Origin: Alphaproteobacteria bacterium
GTDB taxonomy: Bacteria; Pseudomonadota; Alphaproteobacteria; Zavarziniales; Zavarziniaceae
NCBI GenBank assembly: GCA_021774355.1
Contig: JAJFJE010000279.1
Span: 1 to 13,409, forward strand
Direction of reading: 5' to 3'
DNA: 13,409 nucleotides
The position numbers and the translations under genes were made by a program. Shown one piece after another: positions 1-6,928 of the stretch; the first letter of the stretch is position 1; every line of letters starts with the position of its first letter. The notes under the pieces are model-generated. The model was not told the origin of the DNA and did no database searches. It worked only from the letters and a program-made list of their open reading frames with translations.

Positions 1-87
1 TGGTCGGTCGCCCTGCAGGAGCCCTATGTCTCGCCCGCGGCCGCCCTGAAGCTGGCCCGCAGCGACAGCAATAGCGGCGCGGCATGA
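1..87 (+). CDS. C-terminal fragment of a DUF2093-family protein
   Basis: The window opens inside a reading frame that runs 28 codons to a TGA at 85-87. The visible tail begins W-S-V-A-L-Q-E-P-Y and continues S-P-A-A-A-L. This resembles the end of the small alphaproteobacterial DUF2093 proteins, whose C-termini read roughly 'YWSV..QEAY.S.EAAL'; that comparison is from memory. DUF2093 genes commonly sit between xseA and an M23 peptidase in this class, which fits the next gene here. The stop overlaps the ATG of the peptidase gene as ATGA (84-87), so the two are translationally coupled. The function of DUF2093 is unknown. The 5' part lies outside the window, so the family call rests on a short segment plus gene order. 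Confidence 0.6.
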   Translation, partial: WSVALQEPYVSPAAALKLARSDSNSGAA

Positions 88-899
88 TCGGCCGCCTGCT
101 GGCCGCCGCCGCGCTGGTGGTGGCCGGGACGGTCCCCGCCCTGGCCGCTCTGCACCTCGAGGGGCGGCTGGAACAAGGGGCTTTGATTCGCGGCACCACC
201 GATCCCGGCAGCCGGGTCACGGTCGATGGCCGGGCCGTCAGGGTCGACGGCCAGGGGCGCTTTGCCTTCGGCCTGGGACGCGACGCGGGCCCGGGCATGA
301 CCGTGACCACCCGCCCACCGGGCGGGCCGGCGGAAACGACCAGCTTCGCCGTCGCCCGCCGGGCGTGGCCGGTCCAGCGGATCGACGGCCTGCCGCCGGC
401 CCAGGTGACCCCGGACCCGCCGACCCTGGCCCGGATCAAGCGCGAGAATGACCGGCTGGTCGCCCTGCGCCGGACCGACGGTCCCGGCGACGCCTGGGCC
501 GGCACCTTCATCTGGCCCGCCGATGGCCGCATCTCGGGCGTGTTCGGCAGCCAGCGCATCCTCAACGGCACGCCGCGGTCGCCGCATTCGGGGGTCGATG
601 TCGCGATCCCTACCGGGACCCCGGTCAAGGCCAGCGCCGGCGGGGTGGTGGCGCTGGCCGAGGCCGACCTGTTCTTCACCGGCGGAACCATCGTGATCGA
701 CCACGGTGCCGGGGTGATGAGCATTTCCGCCCATCTGTCGCGGCTTGACGTGCAGGCGGGACAGGCGGTGACCCAGGGGGCGGTGATCGGCGCGTCCGGC
801 GCCACCGGCCGGGCGACCGGCCCGCATCTGCATTTTGGTCTGACCTGGTTCGAGGTTAAGCTCGACCCTGAATCGGTCCTGCCGCCGCGGTCGCACTGA
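84..899 (+). CDS. Secreted M23 (LytM-type) zinc metallopeptidase
   Basis: This 271-residue protein is a predicted peptidoglycan endopeptidase, or a LytM-like regulator of one, acting in the periplasm. Residues 1-22 form a signal peptide (Met-Ile-Gly-Arg, a hydrophobic run, then P-A-L-A-A). Residues 23-95 look like a small beta-rich domain, and the M23 domain covers about 140-265. The zinc and catalytic motifs are complete: H168 and D172 in the H-x-x-x-D motif, H217 in 'SAHL', and H248-x-H250 in 'GPHLHFG'. That favours an active enzyme over the degenerate LytM factors. The ATG at 84 overlaps the upstream stop and lacks a Shine-Dalgarno sequence, so coupling is likely. The next gene starts 20 bases downstream and is probably co-transcribed. 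Which peptidoglycan bond it cuts cannot be read from the sequence. Confidence 0.9.
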   Translation: MIGRLLAAAALVVAGTVPALAALHLEGRLEQGALIRGTTDPGSRVTVDGRAVRVDGQGRFAFGLGRDAGPGMTVTTRPPGGPAETTSFAVARRAWPVQRIDGLPPAQVTPDPPTLARIKRENDRLVALRRTDGPGDAWAGTFIWPADGRISGVFGSQRILNGTPRSPHSGVDVAIPTGTPVKASAGGVVALAEADLFFTGGTIVIDHGAGVMSISAHLSRLDVQAGQAVTQGAVIGASGATGRATGPHLHFGLTWFEVKLDPESVLPPRSH

Positions 900-919
900 T
901 TCTGTCAGGGGGATCGTCG

Positions 920-1423
920 ATGAGTGCCAGGGGTTGGATGGTCTTCGGTATCGTCGTCGTGCTGATCGTCGCCGGTATCTACTCGGTCTATGTCCGGACC
1001 TTGCCGCCGCCGCCGCCGCCACCCAAGGTCACCGCGGTGACCTTCGACGACGCCTCCTGCGCCCTGTTGAAGGATGCCGCCGCCGCCGTGCCGTCCGGGT
1101 TCGAGGCCTGGCGCGACAGCGCCGTGGCCGATGACGACTATGCCTCGACCTGGCGCGCCAAGCGGGTGTTGTTCGGTGACTGCAAGGTGATCGCGCTGAA
1201 GCGCTTCGGCGAAGTCAAATATGTCTGCGAGGCCGATGGCGTCGCCATGGACAAGCTGACCGAATTCGTCACCTCGTGCCTGGCCGGGGCCAACCTGACC
1301 GCGCGGCACGCCTCCGACAGCAGCACCAGCTGGGTGGCCGACGGCCCCTCGGACAAGGTCGTGGTATCGGTCGGCAGCTTCCTCGGACGCCAGAGCCTGA
1401 CGGTCGCCAACCTGCTGCCATGA
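920..1423 (+). CDS. Membrane-anchored hypothetical protein with four cysteines
   Basis: I do not recognise this 167-residue protein. Residues 7-25 form one hydrophobic helix (Val/Ile-rich). A run of seven prolines (29-35) follows, and then a soluble domain likely to be periplasmic. That domain has four cysteines (C47, C88, C103, C120), enough for two disulfides, which fits an oxidising compartment. No enzyme motif is visible. The start is supported by an AGGGGG run about ten bases upstream of the ATG. It lies 20 bases after the M23 peptidase gene and on the same strand, so the two are probably co-transcribed and may share an envelope role. Codon use matches the neighbours and there is no sign of disruption. 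Confidence 0.75.
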   Translation: MSARGWMVFGIVVVLIVAGIYSVYVRTLPPPPPPPKVTAVTFDDASCALLKDAAAAVPSGFEAWRDSAVADDDYASTWRAKRVLFGDCKVIALKRFGEVKYVCEADGVAMDKLTEFVTSCLAGANLTARHASDSSTSWVADGPSDKVVVSVGSFLGRQSLTVANLLP

Positions 1424-1445
1424 ACCCGCAGGCGCCGGCGCGGCC

Positions 1446-1459
1446 TTGATCTCGATCAA
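1446..1459. promoter_or_regulatory. FNR/FixK-type binding site (anaerobox)
   Basis: The 14-mer TTGATCTCGATCAA matches the FNR-family consensus TTGAT-N4-ATCAA exactly. It is extended to CCTTGATC-TC-GATCAAGG (1444-1461), a perfect 8-bp inverted repeat. It lies between the stop at 1423 and the gene at 1527. If it acts as a class II activator site (centre near -41.5), transcription would begin near 1494, leaving a leader of about 33 bases before the ATG. A weak -10 candidate (CATGCT, 1482-1487) is at the matching spacing. Any CRP/FNR-family regulator with this half-site (FnrL, FixK, DNR type) could bind; which one is not visible here. Confidence 0.7.
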
Positions 1460-1526
1460 GGACAGGCGACGGCCGGGGCGCCATGCTGTCATCCTCGCCT
1501 GACCTCCGCTGCGGGAGCCTGTGGGA

Positions 1527-1874
1527 ATGAAGCCACTGACGACGTGGATCCTGGTTGCCGATCGTGCCGGAGCGCGCCTCCTGCGCAATGCGGGGCCGGG
1601 CTGCGGCCTGCAGCAGCTGACCGCGGCGGCCAATGCGGGGGGTGCCGATACCCTGGCCCGGGTGGCCGGGCGGCTTGACCGGGTGTCGGCCAGGCCGGGC
1701 TTCGACCGGCTGATCATCGTGGCGCCGCCACCCACCCTGGGCGAACTGCGCCGTGCCCTCAGCCCGGCGGTACGGGCCCATATCTATGGCGAACTGGGCC
1801 GCGACCTGACCGGCTGCTCGAATGCCGCCGTGGGCAGCCTGGTCGCCGATGCCTTCGTCTGCTTCGCCCCCTGA
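1527..1874 (+). CDS. Short Host_attach / baeRF-type protein (eRF1-domain-like)
   Basis: The 115-residue product starts 'KPLTTWILVADRAGARLL', the opening typical of the Host_attach family ('protein required for attachment to host cells', PF10116). The second signature, 'FDRLIIVAPPPTLGELRRAL' followed by 'LSPAVRA' and 'ELGRDLT', is also present. Both halves belong to the bacterial eRF1/Pelota-like (baeRF) fold group. Usual members are about 140-150 residues; here the segment between the two signatures is shortened by roughly 30 residues. The family name is historical, and attachment is not implied. ATG at 1527 is preferred over GTG at 1521 because the GGGAG at 1513-1517 is nine bases from the ATG but only three from the GTG. 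An FNR-type palindrome lies 67 bases upstream. The gene converges on lpxK, with 22 bases between the stops. Confidence 0.7.
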   Translation: MKPLTTWILVADRAGARLLRNAGPGCGLQQLTAAANAGGADTLARVAGRLDRVSARPGFDRLIIVAPPPTLGELRRALSPAVRAHIYGELGRDLTGCSNAAVGSLVADAFVCFAP

Positions 1875-1883
1875 CGGGCAGCG

Positions 1884-1906
1884 GGCCGGGTGACGCTCAA
1901 CCGGCC
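1884..1906. terminator. Possible bidirectional hairpin between convergent genes
   Basis: GGCCGG (1884-1889) and CCGGCC (1901-1906) form a perfect 6-bp inverted repeat with an 11-base loop. It spans the gap between the Host_attach stop (1874) and the lpxK stop (1897-1899). The position suits termination of both converging transcripts, but there is no T-run on either side, and such repeats arise easily in DNA this GC-rich. Confidence 0.3.
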
Positions 1907-2865
1907 ACCGCCGCCGCCAGCAGGCGGTCGAACGCCACCGGATCGTCCAGCACCAGGGTGACGTCGAGCACTTCGATCCCGTGGCGAAGGGCCGGCGGCA
2001 GACGCACCCAGTCCTTGCGGGTGGTCACCAGCCGGGCGCCCAGACGGCCGGCTTCGGCCCGCAGCCGGCGGACTTCGCCGGGGCGGTAGGCGTGGTGATC
2101 GCCGAAGACATCGCGGCGGACCAGCCGGGCGCCCGCGTCGTCCAGGGACGCGAAGAATTTGGCCGGCCGCCCGATCCCGGCAAAGGCCGCCACCGCACAT
2201 CCGGCCAGCCGGGCGCCGTCGATCGGCAGCAGCCGGCCATGGAACAGCGGTCGGTCGCCGGCCGCGGGCAGCGGCCCGGTCGGCGGGCCGCCCACGACCA
2301 CCCCGTGGGCCCGGGCCAGGGCCTCGTCCCAGGGTTCCCGGCAGGGGCCGGCCGGAACGATCCGGCCATTGCCCAGCCCCGCCCCGCCATCGAGCACCAG
2401 CAGCGACAGGCGCTTGACCAGGGCGGGGTCCTGAAAGCCGTCGTCGAGGATAAGGCAACCGGCACCGTCTGCGACCGCCATGCGGGCCAGGGCGGTCCGC
2501 TCGCGGCCGACATAGGTCGCCGCCACGGCGGCCAGTTCCAGGGGCTCGTCGCCGACCAGATCGGCGCCATGGCGATCCGGCAGGACCCGCAAGGGACCCG
2601 CGGCGCGCCCGCCATAGCCCCGGGACAGGATTGCCGGACGATGCCCCCGGGCGGCCAGGAGGCGCGCCAGAAGCAGGACCAGCGGCGTCTTTCCGCTGCC
2701 GCCCACGGTGGCGTTGCCGATGCACAGCACCGGCACCCCGGGGTCGTAGGGCCGTCCCCGGCGCAGGCGCCGATGGGTCGCCCATTGCCACAGCGCGGTG
2801 GCCGGCGCCAATAGCGGCGCCGCCAGCGCCCCCCGCCCGGCCTGCCAGAATTCAGGCGCGCGCAT
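1897..2865 (-). CDS. lpxK: Tetraacyldisaccharide 4'-kinase LpxK
   Basis: LpxK phosphorylates the 4' position of the tetraacyldisaccharide 1-phosphate to give lipid IVA, using ATP at the inner face of the inner membrane. The 322-residue length is typical. Visible features are an N-terminal amphipathic/membrane-associating segment (about 5-28), the P-loop 'GNATVGGSGKTP' (50-61), 'SRGYGG' (81-86), 'DDGFQD' (141-146) and the 'GNGRIVPAGPCREP' stretch (165-178), all characteristic of the family. The ATG at 2865 gives the canonical N-terminus and overlaps the waaA 3' end by 14 bases. There is no good ribosome-binding site, so translation probably depends on coupling to waaA. It is the last gene of the lipid A operon. 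A longer frame to 3003 exists but lies wholly inside waaA and is not needed. Confidence 0.95.
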   Translation of the reverse strand: MRAPEFWQAGRGALAAPLLAPATALWQWATHRRLRRGRPYDPGVPVLCIGNATVGGSGKTPLVLLLARLLAARGHRPAILSRGYGGRAAGPLRVLPDRHGADLVGDEPLELAAVAATYVGRERTALARMAVADGAGCLILDDGFQDPALVKRLSLLVLDGGAGLGNGRIVPAGPCREPWDEALARAHGVVVGGPPTGPLPAAGDRPLFHGRLLPIDGARLAGCAVAAFAGIGRPAKFFASLDDAGARLVRRDVFGDHHAYRPGEVRRLRAEAGRLGARLVTTRKDWVRLPPALRHGIEVLDVTLVLDDPVAFDRLLAAAVAG

Positions 2866-4132
2866 GGGCGCCCCGGAGGTAAAGCGGCAGCAGCCGGGCG
2901 GCAATCTGTTCGGTGATCCCGCCGCCCGCCGCCACGGCCGCCGCCGCCGCCGCGCCGGCCCGGGCAACCCCTGCGGGATCGGCGAGTTGCCGGGCCAGCC
3001 CATCGGTCAGCGCGCCCGGGTCGGCAACCACCGTCAGGGCGCCGGCCGCGCCCAGCCGGGCGACCGCGTCGCGGCAATTCTGGTGGGCCGGCCCGATCGT
3101 AAGACAGGCCCCCAGCCGGGCGGCCTCGAAGGGATTGTGCCCGCCAATCCCGACCAGGCTGCCACCGATGAAGGTGATCGGGCACAGCCGATAGAACAGG
3201 CCCAGCTCGCCCAGCGTATCAACCAGATAGACGTCGGTCGCGGCGGTTATCGCGTCGCCCCGGCTGCGCCGGGCAACCGCCAGGCCGCCCGCCGCCAGGG
3301 CCTGGCCGATCGCCTCGCCTCGGGCGGGGTGGCGGGGTGCGATCACCGTTACGAGATCGGGCCAGCGCTGGCGCAACGCCCGGTGGCTCGCCGCCGCCGC
3401 GGCCTCTTCCCCGTCGTGGGTCGAGGCCGCCAGCCAGCGTGGCCGGGACGCCAGGGCGGCGGCCAGCATCTGCAACTGGGCGGGATCGAATGGCAACGGC
3501 TCGGCCTCGCCTTTCAGATTGCCCAGGGGAAGCGCCCGGGCGGCGCCCAGCCGTTCGAACCGGGCGGCATCGTCCACGCTCTGGGCGAGGATCAGGTCGA
3601 AGCACTTCAGCAACGGGCGGATCAATCCCGGGCGGCGGCTCCAACCGGCGAAGGAGCGCTGCGACATCCGGCCGTTGACCAGCGCCAGAGGCACCTGTCG
3701 CCGGGCCGTGGCAAACAGCAGGTTGGGCCACAGCTCGCTTTCGACAAAGACCGCCAGGCTGGGCTGCCAATGGTCGAGGAATCGGCGCACCGCGCCGGGG
3801 TGGTCGAGCGGGACATAGTGATGCCAGGCCCCCGCCGGCAGCCGCTCGGCGAGCAGGGCCGCCGCGGTGACCGTCCCGGTGGTGACCAGGATATGGGGCT
3901 GGGGATAATAGGCCCGCAGCCGGTCGACCAGCCCCAGGATCGATTGGGCCTCGCCGACACTGGCGCCGTGAAGCCAGATCAGCGGGCCGGGCGGGCGCGG
4001 GCGGGCGGCGATCCCCCGCCGTTCCGCCAGCCGGCTGGCGTCTTCCTTGCCGGCCCGCCGCCGGCGCTCCAGGACGAGGCCCAGAAAGGGTCCGGCGGCC
4101 AGGCTCAACAGGCGATAGAGGGCGGGGGTCAT
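2852..4132 (-). CDS. waaA: 3-deoxy-D-manno-octulosonic acid (Kdo) transferase WaaA/KdtA
   Basis: WaaA transfers Kdo from CMP-Kdo to lipid A precursor on the cytoplasmic side of the inner membrane. The 426-residue protein is full length for the family. It has a short hydrophobic N-terminal segment (about 8-21), then 'LHGASVGE' with the predicted catalytic glutamate E61. Other family signatures are 'ESELWPNL', 'STHDGEE' and 'GGHNPFEAARLG' near the C-terminal donor-binding region. Whether it adds one or two Kdo residues cannot be told from sequence. The ATG at 4130-4132 overlaps the stop of the acyltransferase gene as ATGA and lacks a Shine-Dalgarno sequence. It overlaps lpxK by 14 bases downstream. 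Placement between an acyltransferase and lpxK is a common alphaproteobacterial arrangement. Confidence 0.96.
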   Translation of the reverse strand: MTPALYRLLSLAAGPFLGLVLERRRRAGKEDASRLAERRGIAARPRPPGPLIWLHGASVGEAQSILGLVDRLRAYYPQPHILVTTGTVTAAALLAERLPAGAWHHYVPLDHPGAVRRFLDHWQPSLAVFVESELWPNLLFATARRQVPLALVNGRMSQRSFAGWSRRPGLIRPLLKCFDLILAQSVDDAARFERLGAARALPLGNLKGEAEPLPFDPAQLQMLAAALASRPRWLAASTHDGEEAAAAASHRALRQRWPDLVTVIAPRHPARGEAIGQALAAGGLAVARRSRGDAITAATDVYLVDTLGELGLFYRLCPITFIGGSLVGIGGHNPFEAARLGACLTIGPAHQNCRDAVARLGAAGALTVVADPGALTDGLARQLADPAGVARAGAAAAAAVAAGGGITEQIAARLLPLYLRGAHARA

Positions 4133-4839
4133 GGCCCGGCCGGGGCGGGTTGCACCGGCTCCCGGCCGGTCCGCCGGTCGGCCTCGAAGGTGACCGCGTT
4201 CAGTTCGGCTTCGAGGGCCAGGCGCAGATGGTCCTGGGTTTCGTCATCGGCATCGGCCGGCACGGTCAGCGGCGCGCCGACCAGGAATACGCCGCGATTG
4301 AACGGCGTCGGCAGCAGGAAGCGGTCCCAGCTGGCCATCACCCAGCCGCGTTTCGTCCCGAAGGCCAGGGGATAGACCGGCACCTGGGTGTGGCGGGCCA
4401 GGGCGATCGCGCCGGCCGCCGCCCGCATACGCGGGCCGCGCGGCCCGTCAGGGGTGATCCCGACCAGGGCGCCCCGATCCAGGACGGTGTGCAGGATCCG
4501 CAGGGCGGCCGCCCCGCCCCGCCGCGACGAGCCGCGCACCGCGTGAATGCCCAGCCGGTCCAGCACCGCGGCGATCAATTCGCCGTCGCCGTGCTGGGAG
4601 ATCAGCACATGGGCCATGTCCAGGCGCCGCCGGAGCCGCGGCATGAGCAGCAGCCGCCCATGCCAGAAGGTGATGATGCAGGGCGCGCCCCGGGCATAAC
4701 GCTCGAGCAGGCCGGGCAGGCCCGGGCCGTCCTCGGCCATCCGGCTGGTTGCCCGGACCAGCCGGATATAGCCGGCGATCGCCCAGCTGAGCAGCCGCCG
4801 CGCTGTCGGGGTTCGGATCAGACGCTTGGCGCGGCTCAT
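4129..4839 (-). CDS. DUF374-family (lysophospholipid/lipid A) acyltransferase
   Basis: This 236-residue protein belongs to the DUF374 (PF04028) branch of the LPLAT superfamily. The core motifs are in order: 'FWHGRLLLMP' (58-67, with H60 as the likely catalytic base), 'SQHGDGELI' (81-89), 'GSSRRGG' (103-109) and 'ITPDGPRGP' (128-136). The classical H-x4-D box is absent, as is normal in DUF374. From memory, DUF374 includes LpxJ, a lipid A late acyltransferase of epsilonproteobacteria. The position between an MsbA-like flippase and waaA/lpxK therefore suggests a lipid A acylation role, but a phospholipid substrate is possible. GGAG lies five bases before the ATG. The gene overlaps both neighbours by four bases. 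The final 15 residues are Pro/Gly-rich and probably unstructured. Confidence 0.88.
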   Translation of the reverse strand: MSRAKRLIRTPTARRLLSWAIAGYIRLVRATSRMAEDGPGLPGLLERYARGAPCIITFWHGRLLLMPRLRRRLDMAHVLISQHGDGELIAAVLDRLGIHAVRGSSRRGGAAALRILHTVLDRGALVGITPDGPRGPRMRAAAGAIALARHTQVPVYPLAFGTKRGWVMASWDRFLLPTPFNRGVFLVGAPLTVPADADDETQDHLRLALEAELNAVTFEADRRTGREPVQPAPAGP

Positions 4840-6584
4840 CCCGGCTCCGTGGTCTCGGCGTAGAGCCTGGCATAAAGGCCGCCCTGTGCCAGCAGGCTGC
4901 GGTGGGTGCCGCTTTCGACCACCCGGCCATCGGCCAGCACGTGGATGGCGTCGGCATCGACCACGCTGGACAGGCGATGGGCGATGACCAGGCAGGTCCG
5001 ACCCTTCATCAGGCCCTGGAGGGTTGCCTGGATCTGCCGCTCGGATTCGGTGTCGAGCGCCGATGTCGCCTCGTCCAGCAGCAGGATCGGGGCATCCCGC
5101 AGGAAGGCGCGGGCAATGCAGATCCGCTGTCGCTGGCCGCCGGACAGCTTGACCCCGGCCTCCCCGACCACGGTGTCGTAGCCCTGGGGCAGGCGGGTGA
5201 TGAAGTCATGGGCCGCCGCGGCCCTGGCGGCCTGCTCGACCTCGGCCTGGCTGGCGCCCAGGCGGCCATAGCCGATATTGGCCGCGACCGTATCGTCGAA
5301 CAGGGTTGCTTCCTGGGCAACCAGGGCCATTGCCCCCCGCACCGAGCTGGTGGTTGCCGCGGCGATGTCCTGGCCGTCGATCCGGATGCAGCCGGCCGAC
5401 GGGTCGTAGAAGCGTGGAATGAGATTAAGCAGGGTCGACTTGCCGCCCCCCGAGGGGCCGACCAGGGCCACCGTCTGGCCGGCGGGAACCAGCAGGTCGA
5501 CCGCCGCCAAGGCCTGGGTGCCGTCATCATAGGCGAAGCTGACCGCTTCGAAGCGGATCTCGCCCGGCCCCACGACCAGGGCGGCGGCGCCGGGCCGGTC
5601 GGCGACCTTGCGCTCGATATCGAGCAGGTCGTAAAGCCGGTCGGCGGCGGCCAACCCCTCCTGCAGGGAATTGTGCAGGCCGGACAGGGCGCGCAGGGGC
5701 TGATAGGCCATCAGCATGGCGCCGAGGAACGAGGTGAAGGCGCCAAAGCTCATGCCGCCGCTCTGGCTGTAATGGCCGGCATAGAAGATGGCCCCGGCAA
5801 TGGCGACGGCGCCCAGGGCGTCATTGATCGGCACCCCGGCCGCCTTGGTTCGCATGGTGCGCATCAGATGGCCGAGGCGGCGGTTGATCGAGGCGGCGAC
5901 CAGGCCCAGTTCGGCGGCTTCGCGGCCATAGGCCTTGACCAGCCGGATGCCCTCGAACCGTTCGGTCAGCAGGGCGGCCAGGGTGCCGGTCTCGGCCTGG
6001 GCGCGGGTCGAGGTCTTGCGCGTCCTGCGCCCCAGGCTGCGCATCACCAGGGCCGCCAGGGGAAAGCCGACCGAGGCGACCAAGGCCAATTGCCAGTTCT
6101 GATAATACATCACGCCAACCAGCAGGACGACGCTGGTCACCTCCTTAAGCAGGCCAACCATGGCCTTCGACACCGCGTCGGCGAGCAGCGCGGCATCGTA
6201 GAGGAAGGCGCCCAGCAGGCGCCCGGTATGGGTGCCGTGAAGCAGCGCCAGATCGGCCGCCATCATCCGCTCGAACAGGCGCAACTGGGTGTCCGCCACG
6301 ATGCGCTGGCCGACATAGGCCATCTGGACACTCTGGACATAATCGGCCACCGACTTGACCAGGGCGGCGGCGATCACGGCCAGCGGAATCGCCCAGAGGG
6401 CAACCGGGTTGCGGGCAACGAAAATCTGGTCGATTGCAGGTTCCAGCAGATAGGCCAGGGCGGCGGTCATGACCGCCACCAGGCCCATCATCACGCCGGC
6501 CAGGGCGAGCCGCCCGGCATGAGGCCGCACCGCGCCCTTGAGCAGGCGGCGGAGGGTCGAACGGGCGGGCAAGGCAGTGGGCAA
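4836..6584 (-). CDS. msbA: MsbA-like lipid A ABC exporter (fused membrane and ATPase half-transporter)
   Basis: This 582-residue half-transporter would form a homodimer in the inner membrane that flips core-lipid A, or a related lipid, outward. An ABC type-1 exporter domain with about six membrane segments (roughly 27-47, 62-82, 150-168, 168-184, 255-273, 278-296) precedes a complete ATPase domain. That domain has Walker A 'GPSGGGKS' (376-383), Q-loop Q424, signature 'LSGGQ' (480-484), Walker B 'ILLLDE' (500-505) and H-loop H535. Lipid A is inferred from the operon; ATPases of this type also export other substrates. The start is TTG at 6584: an in-frame TGA at 6597-6599 rules out anything longer, no early ATG exists, and AGAG lies about eight bases upstream. 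It heads the operon and overlaps the next gene as ATGA. Confidence 0.88.
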   Translation of the reverse strand: MPTALPARSTLRRLLKGAVRPHAGRLALAGVMMGLVAVMTAALAYLLEPAIDQIFVARNPVALWAIPLAVIAAALVKSVADYVQSVQMAYVGQRIVADTQLRLFERMMAADLALLHGTHTGRLLGAFLYDAALLADAVSKAMVGLLKEVTSVVLLVGVMYYQNWQLALVASVGFPLAALVMRSLGRRTRKTSTRAQAETGTLAALLTERFEGIRLVKAYGREAAELGLVAASINRRLGHLMRTMRTKAAGVPINDALGAVAIAGAIFYAGHYSQSGGMSFGAFTSFLGAMLMAYQPLRALSGLHNSLQEGLAAADRLYDLLDIERKVADRPGAAALVVGPGEIRFEAVSFAYDDGTQALAAVDLLVPAGQTVALVGPSGGGKSTLLNLIPRFYDPSAGCIRIDGQDIAAATTSSVRGAMALVAQEATLFDDTVAANIGYGRLGASQAEVEQAARAAAAHDFITRLPQGYDTVVGEAGVKLSGGQRQRICIARAFLRDAPILLLDEATSALDTESERQIQATLQGLMKGRTCLVIAHRLSSVVDADAIHVLADGRVVESGTHRSLLAQGGLYARLYAETTEPG

Positions 6585-6621
6585 GCCGGATCTCTGTCAG
6601 CGGCCGGAGGCCATCGGGCGG

Positions 6622-6690
6622 ACCCTAGAGGGTTTTCGGGCGAAGTGAAATCCGCTTCGCCGTCGGAAACCGCGTAAAATCAAAACGTAG
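6622..6690. repeat. Alphaproteobacterial dispersed palindromic repeat (degenerate copy)
   Basis: The segment starts with CTAGAG (6625-6630), continues with GTTTTCGGGCGAAGTG (6632-6647), and contains GGCGAAG (6639-6645) pairing with CTTCGCC (6655-6661) around a 9-base loop. It ends with an AT-rich stretch that includes CCGCGTAAAATCAAAAC (6670-6686). The order CTAGAG / GTTTTCG.GCGAAGTG / GGTTCGC-like / AAACGCGT.AAA.CAAAA is that of an intergenic repeat I know from Rhizobiales and other alphaproteobacteria, recalled rather than searched. It ends about 40 bases from the msbA start. The AT-rich end stands out against the surrounding base composition. Its function is unknown. Confidence 0.6.
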
Positions 6691-6899
6691 CGGTCGACCT
6701 CCGGCGGCAGGACCTGCTCCGGGCCCGGGCGGACATCGGCACCGGAGGCCGTCTTCCCCCCGTGACGGCCAGCGCGTGAGGGGCACGCCGGCGCCGCCCG
6801 GCCCATCCCGGATTGCTTTGTCGGCCGCGCCCGTCGCACCGACCGTGGATCGAGACCGCGCGCCGGGCTTGACCACGGAAACTTCGCGTCGCCGGCGCG

Positions 6900-6928
6900 T
6901 TGAAGCCGGCCCGCCAGGCTGTTATGAC
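6900..6928 (+). promoter_or_regulatory. Candidate sigma-70-type promoter for the phosphatase gene
   Basis: TTGAAG (6900-6905) and TATGAC (6923-6928) are 17 bases apart, each matching four of six consensus bases. They would place the transcription start near 6935 and the ATG at 6951 about 16 bases later. If this promoter is real, the ATG at 6924 and the TTG at 6900 cannot be starts from it. The match is modest and is not backed by any other signal. Confidence 0.35.

Noticed and set aside
24..1735. Long minus-strand frames opposite the M23 peptidase, the four-cysteine protein and the Host_attach gene
   Set aside because: They are antisense shadows in GC-rich DNA: Arg/Gly/Ala-rich, no domain, no ribosome-binding site, while the plus-strand frames carry clear signal peptides and motifs.
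2798..4375. 525-codon plus-strand frame opposite waaA and lpxK
   Set aside because: It is antisense to two firmly identified enzymes, and its translation is low-complexity Gly/Arg/Gln-rich with no recognisable domain.
4902..6677. 591-codon plus-strand frame opposite the ABC exporter
   Set aside because: It lies wholly opposite an exporter with every ATPase motif intact; the translation is Gly/Gln/His-rich and resembles nothing.
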